Below are positions 42,895 through 51,040 of a DNA stretch of 64,000 bases, in pieces. The stretch's first letter is position 1. Each line of letters starts with the position of its first letter. The notes under the pieces are model-generated. The model saw only the letters and a program-made list of their open reading frames with translations. It was not told the DNA's origin and did no database searches. The DNA is taken from assembly GCF_000015165.1 (NCBI RefSeq), contig NC_009485.1, positions 8,079,501 through 8,143,500 on the forward strand, in the 5' to 3' direction. Source of the stretch: Bradyrhizobium sp. BTAi1 (GTDB taxonomy: Bacteria > Pseudomonadota > Alphaproteobacteria > Rhizobiales > Xanthobacteraceae). The position numbers and the translations under genes are program-made.

Positions 42895-43146
42895 ATGATC
42901 ACCGCCCGACAATGGCGGGCCGCTCGCGCGTTGCTGGGATGGACACAGGAGACGCTCGCGGACAAGGCCCTGGTATCGCTAACGGCGCTCAAACGACTCG
43001 AATCCGCTCACAGCGCCGTCTTCGAGTCGACGGAAGATCAGGTCCGTCGCACGCTAGAGGCCAACGGCATCGTCTTCCTGTCGTCCGACCAGGGCGAAGG
43101 AGTGATGCTTGTACGCGCGAAAGTGGGCGGCCACGGCAGAACTTGA
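42895..43146 (+). CDS. XRE-family transcriptional regulator (small)
   Basis: An 83-residue HTH protein: ITARQWRAARALLGWTQETLADKALVSLTALKRLESAH covers the DNA-binding domain, and the remainder (TLEANGIVFL) is the tail typical of phage- and ICE-type single-domain regulators. The ATG follows GGAGGTGATC, an unusually complete match to the 16S anti-Shine-Dalgarno sequence, implying high translation. It probably controls early ICE genes through the palindrome at 42837. Confidence 0.85.
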   Translation: MITARQWRAARALLGWTQETLADKALVSLTALKRLESAHSAVFESTEDQVRRTLEANGIVFLSSDQGEGVMLVRAKVGGHGRT

Positions 43147-43266
43147 CGCGGCACCCCCGTGCAGCGGGCGGAAGAGCGTGCACGGCGCTCCTCTTGCACC
43201 GGCCGCCAGTGTGCGTAGGGTTAACAATCCGTTGCACCGAACCCGTGTCGACCGTCGGGGCTCGAA

Positions 43267-43524
43267 TTGACACACCAAGCATTCCTAGACGAGCCGCCGC
43301 AAAGCACGCTGCTGACGAGCTACGACCGCGCTCACATGAAGCTCTACATGCGGCTGCTCGACGCGGAAACCGACGCCGCCGATTGGCGCGAAGCCGTGGC
43401 GCTCCTGTTCGGCATCGACGCCGGCAGGGAACCTGAGCGCGCCTATCGCGTGCACCGCAGCCATCTCGCCCGTGCCCGTTGGATGCGTGAGTACGGCTAC
43501 CGGCAGCTCGCGCGCGAGGCCTGA
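43267..43524 (+). CDS. DUF2285-type small DNA-binding protein
   Basis: An 85-residue protein, probably starting at a TTG (43267); the first ATG in frame is at 43336. The sequence MRLLDAETDAADWREAVALLFGID followed by RAYRVHRSHLARARWMREYGYRQL is the DUF2285 signature found at the end of ICE regulatory proteins and as stand-alone genes. It probably binds DNA; a role in excision or replication control is inference. Confidence 0.75.
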   Translation: MTHQAFLDEPPQSTLLTSYDRAHMKLYMRLLDAETDAADWREAVALLFGIDAGREPERAYRVHRSHLARARWMREYGYRQLAREA

Positions 43525-43533
43525 TATCGAGAC

Positions 43534-43554
43534 GTGATGCTGTCCTAGCATCAC
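43534..43554 (+). promoter_or_regulatory. 8-bp inverted repeat between the DUF2285 and DUF6499 genes
   Basis: GTGATGCT and AGCATCAC with a five-base spacer. It starts 10 bp after the DUF2285 stop. It could be an operator for the next gene or a weak terminator. Confidence 0.5.
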
Positions 43555-43649
43555 CCCTTGCATGTTCGGCGGCTACCCGCCGTCGTCTCAACCCGCGATC
43601 GTATTCCTCCTTCGCACGCGCCCGACCAAAGGGTCAGGGGAGGAAACAC

Positions 43650-44421
43650 ATGGGTCCCGACACATCGCGCTGGCGCACCTCCGAGACCTACGACTATCTC
43701 GATTATCTCTTCGCGCCGGACCTCGCCTGGGAATGGCTGAGGCGCAACCCGAAATACCAACGAGACTTTGCCGAAAGCGAGCGATCCTCCGCTGCCGCCC
43801 AGCGCTTCGCCGTGCTGGTGCGGCCGCGCTGGGGGTTGCGCTTTCGCGATCGACCCGTCGCTCGCCGCCACGAACGCCCCCGTCTTCTGGACCCCCGATG
43901 TCGATCCCGGCACTGTCATCCTCACCGCAGCGCCTCCATCGCCTTCAGTGGAGAGCGCCGTCCCGCCTGACCTCGATGCGAATACCGCCCGCGACGGCGC
44001 AGACGGGTTAAGCATTGTCCAGGGTCGCGGCGCGAACGCCGTTCGACTCTTCCTCACAACTGATGCCTCGCCCGCGAACCCAGTTGTCGCATTGGTCCCG
44101 CTGGGGGCCGATGGCCTCGACCGCATCGACGCGGTCACCCGTCTTTGGCGTGCCGTCAACGGACGAAAGGTGCCGATCGACGGGCGACTGACCAAGCAGC
44201 AGCGTCGGCGACTTCGGCGCATGCTTCAGGCGGTGGATGGACACACGGAAGGGGCGAGTTACCGCGAAATCGCCGAAGCTATCTTCGGGGCCGCCCGCAT
44301 CGCCGATGCGTCTTGGAAGACCTCCGCCCTTCGCGACGTGACGATTGATCTCGTGAAGGACGGCCTCGCGCTGATCGCTGGTGGCTATCGTGCGCTCCTG
44401 CGTCGGCGACGCCGTCAGTAG
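43650..44421 (+). pseudogene. DUF6499/DUF2285 ICE regulator, frameshifted
   Basis: The first frame (ATG at 43650) encodes the DUF6499 domain: YDYLDYLFAPDLAWEWLRRNPKYQRDF, continuing to RWGLRF. The protein then continues one frame over with AIDPSLAATNAPVFWTPDVDPGTVIL and a C-terminal DUF2285 domain, so an extra base lies at about 43845. The intact product would be about 256 residues, a regulator usually placed upstream of the AlpA-RepA genes. A sequencing error or programmed frameshift cannot be excluded. Confidence 0.8.
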
Positions 44422-44558
44422 TTTTGCCGCGCTATTCCGCAGGGGTGCGATTTTAGCACTCGCATCTTCGCCATCCCCTCACGCAGCTTTCCTCCGCCAC
44501 CGTGGCCTTCGCTCGCCGGTGCTCGCCGGCAACTTGAACGAACGCCCGGAGGTGCGAC

Positions 44559-44834
44559 ATGACGAATCTCGCCGGCTTGCCGCCGCGCTTCTTGCGGACG
44601 CCGGAGGCCGCCGACTTCCTCGGCCTGTCCAGCCGGACACTGGAGAAACATCGCACCTACGGCACCGGGCCGGCCTATCGGAAGCTCGGCGGTCGCGTCG
44701 TCTATGCGCTCGACGACCTCAAGGCCTGGGCCGACCGCGGCGCGGTCACCTCGACGTCCGACCCGCGCGGCTCCGTGCTGCCGGCCAAGCGCCACGACTC
44801 GGCCTCGGCGCAGGCCGGTCGTAGCCGCCGTTGA
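44559..44834 (+). CDS. AlpA/MerR-type helix-turn-helix protein (excisionase-like)
   Basis: A 91-residue protein behind GGAGG. The residues RFLRTPEAADFLGLSSRTLEKHRTYGTGPAYRKLGGRVVYALDDLKAW form the winged HTH_17 fold of AlpA and phage excisionases. It lies directly before repA, as in many rhizobial ICEs, where such proteins govern excision or rep expression. The C-terminal 30 residues look disordered. Confidence 0.85.
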   Translation: MTNLAGLPPRFLRTPEAADFLGLSSRTLEKHRTYGTGPAYRKLGGRVVYALDDLKAWADRGAVTSTSDPRGSVLPAKRHDSASAQAGRSRR

Positions 44835-44844
44835 GAGGCGCGAC

Positions 44845-45723
44845 ATGTCCTGGGCGCGACGCCATAGCGAACGCGAGCAGCTCGATCTTTTCCGGGCGCT
44901 GCCCGGCGATCTCGCGCCGCGCGACGCGCAGGACCTCATGGCCTATCCGTTCTTCTCGCTCGCCAAGTCGAAGCGGCTGGCGCCGATCGACTTCAAGGCC
45001 GGCACCATTGTCATCCGGGTCGAGGCGGTCCCGGAGCACGGCATGGCGACGATCTGGGACGCCGACGTGCTGATCTGGGCAGCCTCACAGATCGTCGAGG
45101 CGCGCGACCTCGGCCTGCGGCCGTCGCGCCTGGTGGCGGCGACGCCATACGAAATTCTCTCCTTCATCGGCCGCGGGGTGAGCGCGCGCGACTACGACCG
45201 CCTGAAGGCCGCGCTCGACCGCCTGCAATCGACCACCGTCGCGACCTCGATCCGCCAGCCAACCGAGCGGCGGATGCACCGCTTCTCCTGGATCAACGAG
45301 TGGAAGGAGCGTGCGGACGCGCACGGCCGTCCGCTCGGTCTCGAGCTGATCGTACCGGACTGGTTCTTTGCCGCTGTCCTTGATGACGCGCTGGTGCTCA
45401 CAATCGACCGCGCGTACTTCCGTCTGACCGGCGGGCTGGAGCGCTGGCTGTATCGCTTGGTGCGCAAGCACGGCGGCCGCCAGCACTACGGTTGGAGCTT
45501 CGACGTCGCCTATCTCCATGCGAAGTCCGGCAGCCTCTCACCGCTCAAGCATTTCGCCTACGACCTGCGCGACATCGTTCGCCGGCAGACGCTGCCCGGC
45601 TACCGGCTGACCATCGAGCAGCCGCCGGACGCCCCAGAACGCCTCGCATTCGTTCCCGTCGCTTCCGCGGCCCTCGCTCCGCTGCGGCCGCGCGGGACTT
45701 CTCGCGCTGGGGACAAGCTGTGA
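44845..45723 (+). CDS. repA: Replication initiator protein A (RPA family)
   Basis: A 292-residue protein from the ATG at 44845, 10 bp after the AlpA-like gene. Family landmarks include DLFRALPGDLAPRDAQDLMAYPFFSLAK, TIWDADVLIWAASQI, FIGRGVSARDYDRLKAALDRL and LERWLYRLVRKHGG. RPA initiators bind iterons and start replication of plasmids and plasmid-like ICE circles. Three 15-bp direct repeats begin only 8 bp after the stop, and parA follows. Confidence 0.88.
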   Translation: MSWARRHSEREQLDLFRALPGDLAPRDAQDLMAYPFFSLAKSKRLAPIDFKAGTIVIRVEAVPEHGMATIWDADVLIWAASQIVEARDLGLRPSRLVAATPYEILSFIGRGVSARDYDRLKAALDRLQSTTVATSIRQPTERRMHRFSWINEWKERADAHGRPLGLELIVPDWFFAAVLDDALVLTIDRAYFRLTGGLERWLYRLVRKHGGRQHYGWSFDVAYLHAKSGSLSPLKHFAYDLRDIVRRQTLPGYRLTIEQPPDAPERLAFVPVASAALAPLRPRGTSRAGDKL

Positions 45724-45730
45724 ATCGCCT

Positions 45731-45797
45731 CGTGCTATCAGGGACGGAACCTATCGTGCCATCGGGGACCCGATCCTCGTGCCATCGGGGACCGGAT
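45731..45797 (+). repeat. Iterons of a candidate replication origin
   Basis: Three direct copies of CGTGCYATCRGGGAC start at 45731, 45755 and 45778, at 23-24 bp spacing, about two helical turns. They lie right after repA and are the likely RepA-binding sites. The first copy has two substitutions relative to the others. Confidence 0.75.
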
Positions 45798-45931
45798 TCA
45801 TCGAATCCGAGCGTCGATTCAAAGCAATGTGCGCGGCGTAACTCTTCTAACCAGGATTCCTTCGGAATCTTTCTAACGGCCGCTCCGCGTTCCACACCTG
45901 TGGATGAGTGCCGCCAACGGGAGGCGGCGCC
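45798..45931 (+). other. Rest of the candidate oriV: AT-rich stretch, hairpin and DnaA-like box
   Basis: Contains a perfect hairpin GATTCC/GGAATC with loop TTC followed by TTTCT (45855-45874, terminator-like) and TGTGGATGA (45899-45907), one base away from a DnaA box in reverse orientation. With the iterons it forms a compact origin between repA and parA. Confidence 0.5.
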
Positions 45932-46570
45932 ATGATCGTCGCGCTGCTCAACCAGAAAGGCGGCGTCGGCAAGACCACGCTCGCCCTCCACCTCGCCGGC
46001 GAATGGGCACGACGACGCCAGCGCGTCACTGTCATCGATGCCGATCCGCAAGGTTCTGCTCTCGACTGGTCGCAGCAGCGCGCACGCGAGAGCCTTCCAC
46101 GGCTGTTCGGCGTGATCGGCCTGGCGCGCGATACGCTGCACCGGGAAGCGCCCGAGCTCGCGCGCAATGCCGATCACATCGTCATCGACGGCCCGCCGCG
46201 CGTCGCCGGGCTCATGCGCTCGGCACTGCTCGCGGCCGACATCGTCCTGATCCCGGTGCAGCCGTCGCCCTTCGACGGCTGGGGATCGGCCGAGATGCTA
46301 GCACTGCTGAGCGAGGCGCGCGTGTATCGCCCGCAGCTCGTCGCCCGCTTCGTCCTCAATCGATGCGCCGCGCGCACTGTCATCGCGCGCGAGACCGCGC
46401 TCACCCTCGCCGATCACGACCCGCCGCTGCTCGCCTCCAGGATCGGTCAGCGTGTCGCCTTCGCGGAGGCCGCGCAGTCCGGCCGCCTCGTCTGGGAAGC
46501 ACACACAGAAAGTCCGGCGGCGCGCGAGATCACCGCTCTTGCGGCCGAAGTCGGGAGGCTGGCGCGATGA
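45932..46570 (+). CDS. parA: ParA-family partition ATPase
   Basis: A 212-residue ATPase from the ATG at 45932 behind GGGAGG. The deviant Walker A KGGVGKTT is at residues 9-16, VIDADPQGSALDW follows, and IVIDGPPR is the Walker B-like motif. Short ParA proteins without a DNA-binding N-domain act with a small partner; the next gene, overlapping by four bases, encodes such a protein. It would keep the excised or replicating ICE in daughter cells. Confidence 0.92.
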   Translation: MIVALLNQKGGVGKTTLALHLAGEWARRRQRVTVIDADPQGSALDWSQQRARESLPRLFGVIGLARDTLHREAPELARNADHIVIDGPPRVAGLMRSALLAADIVLIPVQPSPFDGWGSAEMLALLSEARVYRPQLVARFVLNRCAARTVIARETALTLADHDPPLLASRIGQRVAFAEAAQSGRLVWEAHTESPAAREITALAAEVGRLAR

Positions 46571-46821
46571 CGCAGCGCTCCCCGAAACGCGCCTTCATCG
46601 CGCGGCCGGCCGATCCCGAACGCTGGATCAAGGCATCTGCACCGCGCCCCAACAGCAACGACGACGCGGCCGCTTTCACCGCGCGGCTGACGATCGACAT
46701 CACGCCGGAGCTGCGCGGCCGCATCAAGATCGCAGCCTTCCAGCACGGCCTGACCGTCGCGGACATGCTGCGCGACCTGCTCGCCCGCGAATTCCCTCCA
46801 GCCGAAGGAGACCACCCATGA
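46567..46821 (+). CDS. Small partner of ParA, probable ribbon-helix-helix protein
   Basis: An 84-residue protein whose ATG overlaps the parA stop. The C-terminal part (FTARLTIDITPELRGRIKIAAFQHGLTVADMLRDLLAREFP) has the beta-helix-helix pattern of RHH DNA-binding proteins. By position it is the ParB-equivalent centromere-binding partner. It overlaps the DUF2840 gene start. Confidence 0.8.
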   Translation: MTQRSPKRAFIARPADPERWIKASAPRPNSNDDAAAFTARLTIDITPELRGRIKIAAFQHGLTVADMLRDLLAREFPPAEGDHP

Positions 46822-47327
46822 CCGGTGCGCCTCACCTGCGCCTCGTGCCGTCGCCGCTTCCCGCCGACGGCTTGACACGCGTCGAGCTGACCTGGATCGA
46901 GAAGAAGGTCGAATACTGGATCCGCTTCGGCAAGGAGAAGGACGAGCAGATCCTCGACCGGCACCGCCGCGTGCTCGCCTTCACGCCCAACAGCGTCTTC
47001 GCCTTCGTGCGCTGGGCCTCCAACGACCATGGCACCATCTTGTCGCGCATCGACATCGTGCGCGCGATCACGCCCGGCGAGCGCTATCAGACGCTGCCCT
47101 TCGTGCGCCCCGGCGGCGACATCTTGCTCAAGATGGAGGGCTGGCCGAAGGTCGAGCGCGTCCTCCAGATCGTCGATGCGATCGAGGCGATCGGCATCGA
47201 CCCGGCCGAGGTGTCGCCGCATCACTGGCGCCACGTCCACCACCGCCTGACCGCCGGCGAGGAGCCGCGCCGCTACACCGTGGAGCAGCATCGGGCGATC
47301 CTCCTGCGGCGGAGGGTCGAGCCGTGA
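46818..47327 (+). CDS. DUF2840 domain-containing protein
   Basis: A 169-residue soluble protein, ATG overlapping the previous stop. Typical DUF2840 sequence: RVELTWIEKKVEYWIRFGKEKDEQILDRHRRVLAFTPNSVFAFVRWASNDHGT, then YQTLPFVRPGGDILLKMEGWPKVERVLQ. It is always found between parA and traF in rhizobial ICEs of this type; biochemical role unknown. The stop overlaps the traF GTG. Confidence 0.9.
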   Translation: MTGAPHLRLVPSPLPADGLTRVELTWIEKKVEYWIRFGKEKDEQILDRHRRVLAFTPNSVFAFVRWASNDHGTILSRIDIVRAITPGERYQTLPFVRPGGDILLKMEGWPKVERVLQIVDAIEAIGIDPAEVSPHHWRHVHHRLTAGEEPRRYTVEQHRAILLRRRVEP

Positions 47328-47869
47328 CGCGCCTCGGCTATGTCATGACGACCTCCCTCGCCGTGGTGGCGGTCGGCGTTCTCTCCTTCCTTCCAGTGAC
47401 GCCGAGGCTCATCTGGAATGCGTCCGCCAGCGTACCGCTCGGCCTCTATTCCATCGCGCCGGCGCGTCACCTCGAAGTCACCGATCTCGTCGCGGTCGAG
47501 ACGCCCGAGCCGCTCGCCTCCTTCATGGCCGAACGCCGCTATCTGCCCCGCGGCGTGCCGCTGATGAAGCGCGTCGCCGCCGTTGCTGGCCAGCAGGTTT
47601 GCCGGGACGGATCGCACATCACGGTCGACGGGATCGACATGGGCGACGCGCTGGCGCGCGACCGCGCCGGCCGTGTCTTGCCGTCCTGGCAGGGCTGCCG
47701 CCGCATCGCCCATGGCGAAGTCTTCCTGATGAACTGGGCCGCTCCCGACAGCATGGACGGCCGCTACTTCGGCCCGCTCGCCACGAAAACGATCATCGGC
47801 CGCGCGGTGCCGCTGTGGACCGACGAGGACGGCGACGGCCGCTTCCAATGGCACGCCGCAACGCGGTGA
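47324..47869 (+). CDS. traF: TraF-type conjugative transfer signal peptidase (S26)
   Basis: A 181-residue protein starting at GTG that overlaps the previous stop. One N-terminal membrane helix (SLAVVAVGVLSFLPV) is followed by NASASVPLGLYSI, holding the likely catalytic serine (about Ser36), and LMKRVAAVAG with the general-base lysine (about Lys82). TraF of IncP plasmids processes and circularises the TrbC pilin. The trbC gene is present at 54617. Confidence 0.9.
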   Translation: MTRLGYVMTTSLAVVAVGVLSFLPVTPRLIWNASASVPLGLYSIAPARHLEVTDLVAVETPEPLASFMAERRYLPRGVPLMKRVAAVAGQQVCRDGSHITVDGIDMGDALARDRAGRVLPSWQGCRRIAHGEVFLMNWAAPDSMDGRYFGPLATKTIIGRAVPLWTDEDGDGRFQWHAATR

Positions 47870-47914
47870 CGGCGCGCCGAGCACGTCCCCTTCACCGCAC
47901 ATAGGGAGCTTTCA

Positions 47915-48250
47915 ATGCCACAGATCGGAGAGTTCACCCGCACCAAGAACGGCTATGCCGGGCACGTCCGCACGCTCACGCTGAACGGCGAGATCGTGCT
48001 CATTCCGGCCGAGCATTCGGACGCCGAGAACGCGCCGGACTACCGCGTCCATCTCGGCGACAGCAACGGGCCTGAGATCGGCGCCGGCTGGAAGCGCACC
48101 GGCGAGAAGGCCGGCGACTACGTCTCCGTCCAGATCGACGACCCGGCGCTCAGCCAGCCGATCCGCGCCAACCTGTTCCAGTCCGGCGACGCAAAGTCGA
48201 TCTGGGGCCTGCACTGGAACCGCCCTCAAAAGCGCCCCGAGCGGGATTGA
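47915..48250 (+). CDS. DUF736 family protein (copy 2)
   Basis: A 111-residue protein with AGGGAG upstream. IGEFTRTKNGYAGHVRTLTL, then YRVHLGDSNGPEIGAGWKRTGEKAGDYVSVQIDDP and IRANLFQSGDAKSIWGLHW fit DUF736. It shares the family pattern but little exact sequence with the copy at 42368, so this is an old paralogue pair. Located between traF and the lytic transglycosylase, four bases before the latter. Confidence 0.9.
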   Translation: MPQIGEFTRTKNGYAGHVRTLTLNGEIVLIPAEHSDAENAPDYRVHLGDSNGPEIGAGWKRTGEKAGDYVSVQIDDPALSQPIRANLFQSGDAKSIWGLHWNRPQKRPERD

Positions 48251-48254
48251 CGCG

Positions 48255-49028
48255 ATGGTCATCCGCTTGATCTCGCGGAGACGGAGTGAGACGGCTGGGC
48301 GGGGCTCGCTCGCCCGGCGTCTTCCCGCTCTTCTCCTTTCCGGCCTGCTGATCGCCGCGCCCTTCACCAGCGTTGCGCTTGCGCAGAACGCGTCTACCGC
48401 GCGTCTTCGGAGCGACCACACAATCGCTGACTACATCGCGGAAGCGGCGCGGCGTTTCGGCCTGCCCGTCGCTTGGATACGGGCCGTCATGGACGCGGAA
48501 AGCGCCGGCGATGTGCGCGCCGTCTCTCGCAACGGCGCGATGGGCCTGATGCAGATCTTGCCGGACACGTGGTCGGAGCTGCGCGCCCGTTACGGTCTCG
48601 GCCGCGATCCGTTCGATCCGCGCGACAACATCCTGGCCGGCGCCGCGTACCTGCGCGAGATGCACGACCGTTACGGATCGCCGGGCTTCCTCGCGGCCTA
48701 CAATGCGGGCCCGCAGCGTTATGACGAATACCTTGCGGGCGTGCGCGCTCTGCCGGCCGAAACGCGTGCCTATGTCGCTTTGCTCGCGCCCCTTGTCGGC
48801 GGCGAACCGCTCGAGCGCGTGACCGCGATTGCGCCTGATTCGCTCGCCTGGACGCGCTCTCCTTTGTTCGTCGTGCGCGCGAACGGCAACGCGAATGCAG
48901 CCCCATCGCAAGAACAGCGCGCGCCCGGTGACAACGCGACAGCACCACGAGCGCGGGACGCGGCAGCGCTTTCACCGCGCTCCTCCGGCCTCTTCGTCGC
49001 GCAAGCGAGTCCGGACCCGCAGCAATGA
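48255..49028 (+). CDS. Lytic transglycosylase (SLT domain), conjugation-associated
   Basis: A 257-residue secreted protein. A signal peptide spans about residues 1-44 (LPALLLSGLLIAAPFTSVALA). The SLT domain contains the catalytic Glu82 in AVMDAESAGDV, GAMGLMQILPDTW, ILAGAAYLREM and FLAAYNAGPQRYDEY. These VirB1-like enzymes open the peptidoglycan for the mating channel. The C-terminal 60 residues are low-complexity. It is the last gene before oriT. Confidence 0.9.
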   Translation: MVIRLISRRRSETAGRGSLARRLPALLLSGLLIAAPFTSVALAQNASTARLRSDHTIADYIAEAARRFGLPVAWIRAVMDAESAGDVRAVSRNGAMGLMQILPDTWSELRARYGLGRDPFDPRDNILAGAAYLREMHDRYGSPGFLAAYNAGPQRYDEYLAGVRALPAETRAYVALLAPLVGGEPLERVTAIAPDSLAWTRSPLFVVRANGNANAAPSQEQRAPGDNATAPRARDAAALSPRSSGLFVAQASPDPQQ

Positions 49029-49114
49029 CGCGCTCGTTGCCCAATCGCGATGTAGCGACCCCCAGCGCACAAGAGCGTGTGGTGAGGCGGGAGGGCGCAA
49101 CCACGTCCGCACGA

Positions 49115-49145
49115 TGGCAGGATAAAGGGGCGCGAGGTGCGCGCC
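49115..49145 (-). other. Candidate oriT: VirD2/IncP-like nic site plus inverted repeat
   Basis: Plus-strand TGGCAGGATA (49115-49124) equals the first ten bases of the Agrobacterium T-DNA border; on the minus strand it reads TATCCTG|CC, the IncP/VirD2 nic consensus. An inverted repeat GGCGCG/CGCGCC (49129-49134 with 49140-49145) sits just upstream of nic on the cut strand, as in IncP oriT. It is 150 bp before the relaxase gene. Cutting here would lead transfer leftwards, so 9-49 kb would enter first. Confidence 0.75.
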
Positions 49146-49175
49146 AGGACGGTTGTGCGTTTTCAATAGCTTACA

Positions 49176-49224
49176 TGCCGAAGCCGCGAGGTGCGCCGTC
49201 CCGGCGCAGCCTGCGGCTTCGGCA
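49176..49224 (+). other. Long near-perfect hairpin between oriT and the relaxase gene
   Basis: Outer arms TGCCGAAGCCGC/GCGGCTTCGGCA, then AGG/CCT, then TGCGCCG/CGGCGCA around a TCC loop: about 22 base pairs with single-base bulges. It may be a terminator for the leftward gene set, part of oriT, or a control on relaxase expression. Confidence 0.7.
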
Positions 49225-49272
49225 CTTCTTCAATGAATTCCGTCGCTTGGCGCGATGTGCGGGGCCGCGGCC

Positions 49273-51012
49273 ATGAGCGCCGAGGACGACTTCCGCATCC
49301 GGCCTGGCCGCATCCGCTCGACGCGCACGCAGCGGGCGCGGCCCTTCATCGCGCAGGCGCTCGCCGCCGCCCAGCGCGCCGGCGGCTCCGTCTCCCGCAA
49401 AGGGACGATCGGTCCCGGCCATCGCTCCCGCTTCGGCCGCGGCCAGCGCGCCTCGATCCAGGCCAACCGGCTCATCACGTCGCGCTCGCGCGGCGCCGTC
49501 GTCAAGGCACGCGTCGTCCGCCACGGCGCACGCGGCGCCTCGCTCGTGACCCATCTCGGCTATCTCCGGCGCGAGGGCGTCACCCGGGACGGAGAGAAGG
49601 CGCGGCTCTTCGGTCCCGGCACCGATGAAGCCGATCCGAAGGCTTTCGCGGAGCGCTGCGCCGACGACCGCCATCACTTCCGCTTCATCGTGTCGCCGGA
49701 TGACGCGATCGAGATGGCGGACCTCAAGCGGTTCACCCGCGACCTGGTCGGCCAGATGGAGAAAGATCTCAGGACAAGACTCGACTGGGTGGCGGTCGAC
49801 CACTGGAACACCGAGCACCCCCACGTCCACCTGATCGTGCGCGGCGTTCGTGACGACGGCGAGAACCTCGTCATCGCGCGCGACTACATCAAGGAAGGCA
49901 TGCGCGACCGCGCGCGCGACCTGATCACCCAAGAACTCGGCCTGCGCACCGACCACGACATCCGCACCGCGCTGGAGCGCCAAATCGAAGCCGAGCGCTG
50001 GACGAACCTCGACCGCCAGCTTGCCCGCGATGCCTATCGCACCGGTATCATCGACCTCGCGCCGCGCGCCGGCCGTCAGCCCGACGAATTCCACGCGCTG
50101 AAGGTCGGACGCCTGCGCAAGCTGGAGGCCCTCGGGCTCGCCGACCAGATTGGGCCAAGTCAATGGGTCATCTTCGATCAGGCCGAGAAGAGTTTGCGGG
50201 AGCTCGGCGAGCGTGGCGACATCATCAAGCGGATTCATCGCGGCCTCGCCGAGCGCGGTATCGAACGCGGGCCTTCGAGCTACGTGCTGGCCGGCGAAAG
50301 CCTGGACGAGCCGATCGTCGGCCGCTTGCTGGCGCGCGGGCTCGACGACGAGCTGAAGGGCACCGCCTACGCCGTCGTCGACGGCGTCGATGGCCGCACC
50401 CATCACATCAGGCTCGCCGATCTCAACGCGGCCGGAGACTCCGCCCCGGGCTCGATCGTCGAGCTGCGCCGGTTCGACGATGCGCAGGGCCGGCGGCGTG
50501 TCGCGCTCGCCGTCCGGTCGGACCTTCCGCTCGAGCAGCAGATCACGGCGAACGGCGCCACCTGGCTCGACCGCCAGGCCATTGCGCGCGAGCCAGTCCC
50601 GCTTGGCGCCGGCGGCTTCGGCGCCGAGGTCCGCGACGCGCTCGACCGTCGCGCCGAGCATCTCATCGCTCAGGGCCTGGCCGAGCGGCAGAGCCGCGGG
50701 GTCAGCTTCAGCCGCAACCTGATCGAGACGCTGCGGCGTCGCGAGCTCGATGCGCTGAGCGAGCGCCTCGCCGCCGGGACCGGACGGACGGCCGTCAAAT
50801 CCAATGCCGGCGAGTACGTCGCGGGCACCTACCGCCGCCGCTTCGATCTCGCCTCTGGACGCTTCGCGATGCTCGACGACGGCCTCGGCTTCCAGCTCGT
50901 GCCGTGGTCGCCCTCGCTCGAACAGCATCTCGGCCGCCATGTCTCCGGTATGGCGCGCGGCGACGGCGGCATCGACTGGAGCTTCGGCCGCAAACGGGGG
51001 ATCGGCTTGTGA
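49273..51012 (+). CDS. Relaxase/mobilization nuclease with DUF3363 (MOBP, RlxS/VirD2 type)
   Basis: A 579-residue protein from the ATG at 49273; an in-frame ATG 18 bp upstream is less likely. The N-terminal relaxase domain contains HLGYLRREG with a candidate nucleophile tyrosine and the HUH-type metal motif HPHVHLIVRG (histidines near 182-186). The C-terminal two thirds are the DUF3363 domain, with the rest of the protein unassigned. It would nick the nearby nic site, stay bound to the 5' end and pilot the strand through the TraG/Trb channel. Confidence 0.92.
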   Translation: MSAEDDFRIRPGRIRSTRTQRARPFIAQALAAAQRAGGSVSRKGTIGPGHRSRFGRGQRASIQANRLITSRSRGAVVKARVVRHGARGASLVTHLGYLRREGVTRDGEKARLFGPGTDEADPKAFAERCADDRHHFRFIVSPDDAIEMADLKRFTRDLVGQMEKDLRTRLDWVAVDHWNTEHPHVHLIVRGVRDDGENLVIARDYIKEGMRDRARDLITQELGLRTDHDIRTALERQIEAERWTNLDRQLARDAYRTGIIDLAPRAGRQPDEFHALKVGRLRKLEALGLADQIGPSQWVIFDQAEKSLRELGERGDIIKRIHRGLAERGIERGPSSYVLAGESLDEPIVGRLLARGLDDELKGTAYAVVDGVDGRTHHIRLADLNAAGDSAPGSIVELRRFDDAQGRRRVALAVRSDLPLEQQITANGATWLDRQAIAREPVPLGAGGFGAEVRDALDRRAEHLIAQGLAERQSRGVSFSRNLIETLRRRELDALSERLAAGTGRTAVKSNAGEYVAGTYRRRFDLASGRFAMLDDGLGFQLVPWSPSLEQHLGRHVSGMARGDGGIDWSFGRKRGIGL

Positions 51013-51040
51013 CGAGACGATCGGCCAAGGAGAGCGCGTG

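Noticed and set aside
45731..45797. Direct repeats as a CRISPR array
   Set aside because: Three 15-bp copies with 8-9 bp between them beside repA fit iterons; spacers are far too short and no cas gene is present.
49025..49276. Small plus-strand frame covering the oriT region
   Set aside because: Its codons coincide with the nic site and the long hairpin; composition is explained by those signals, not by a protein.
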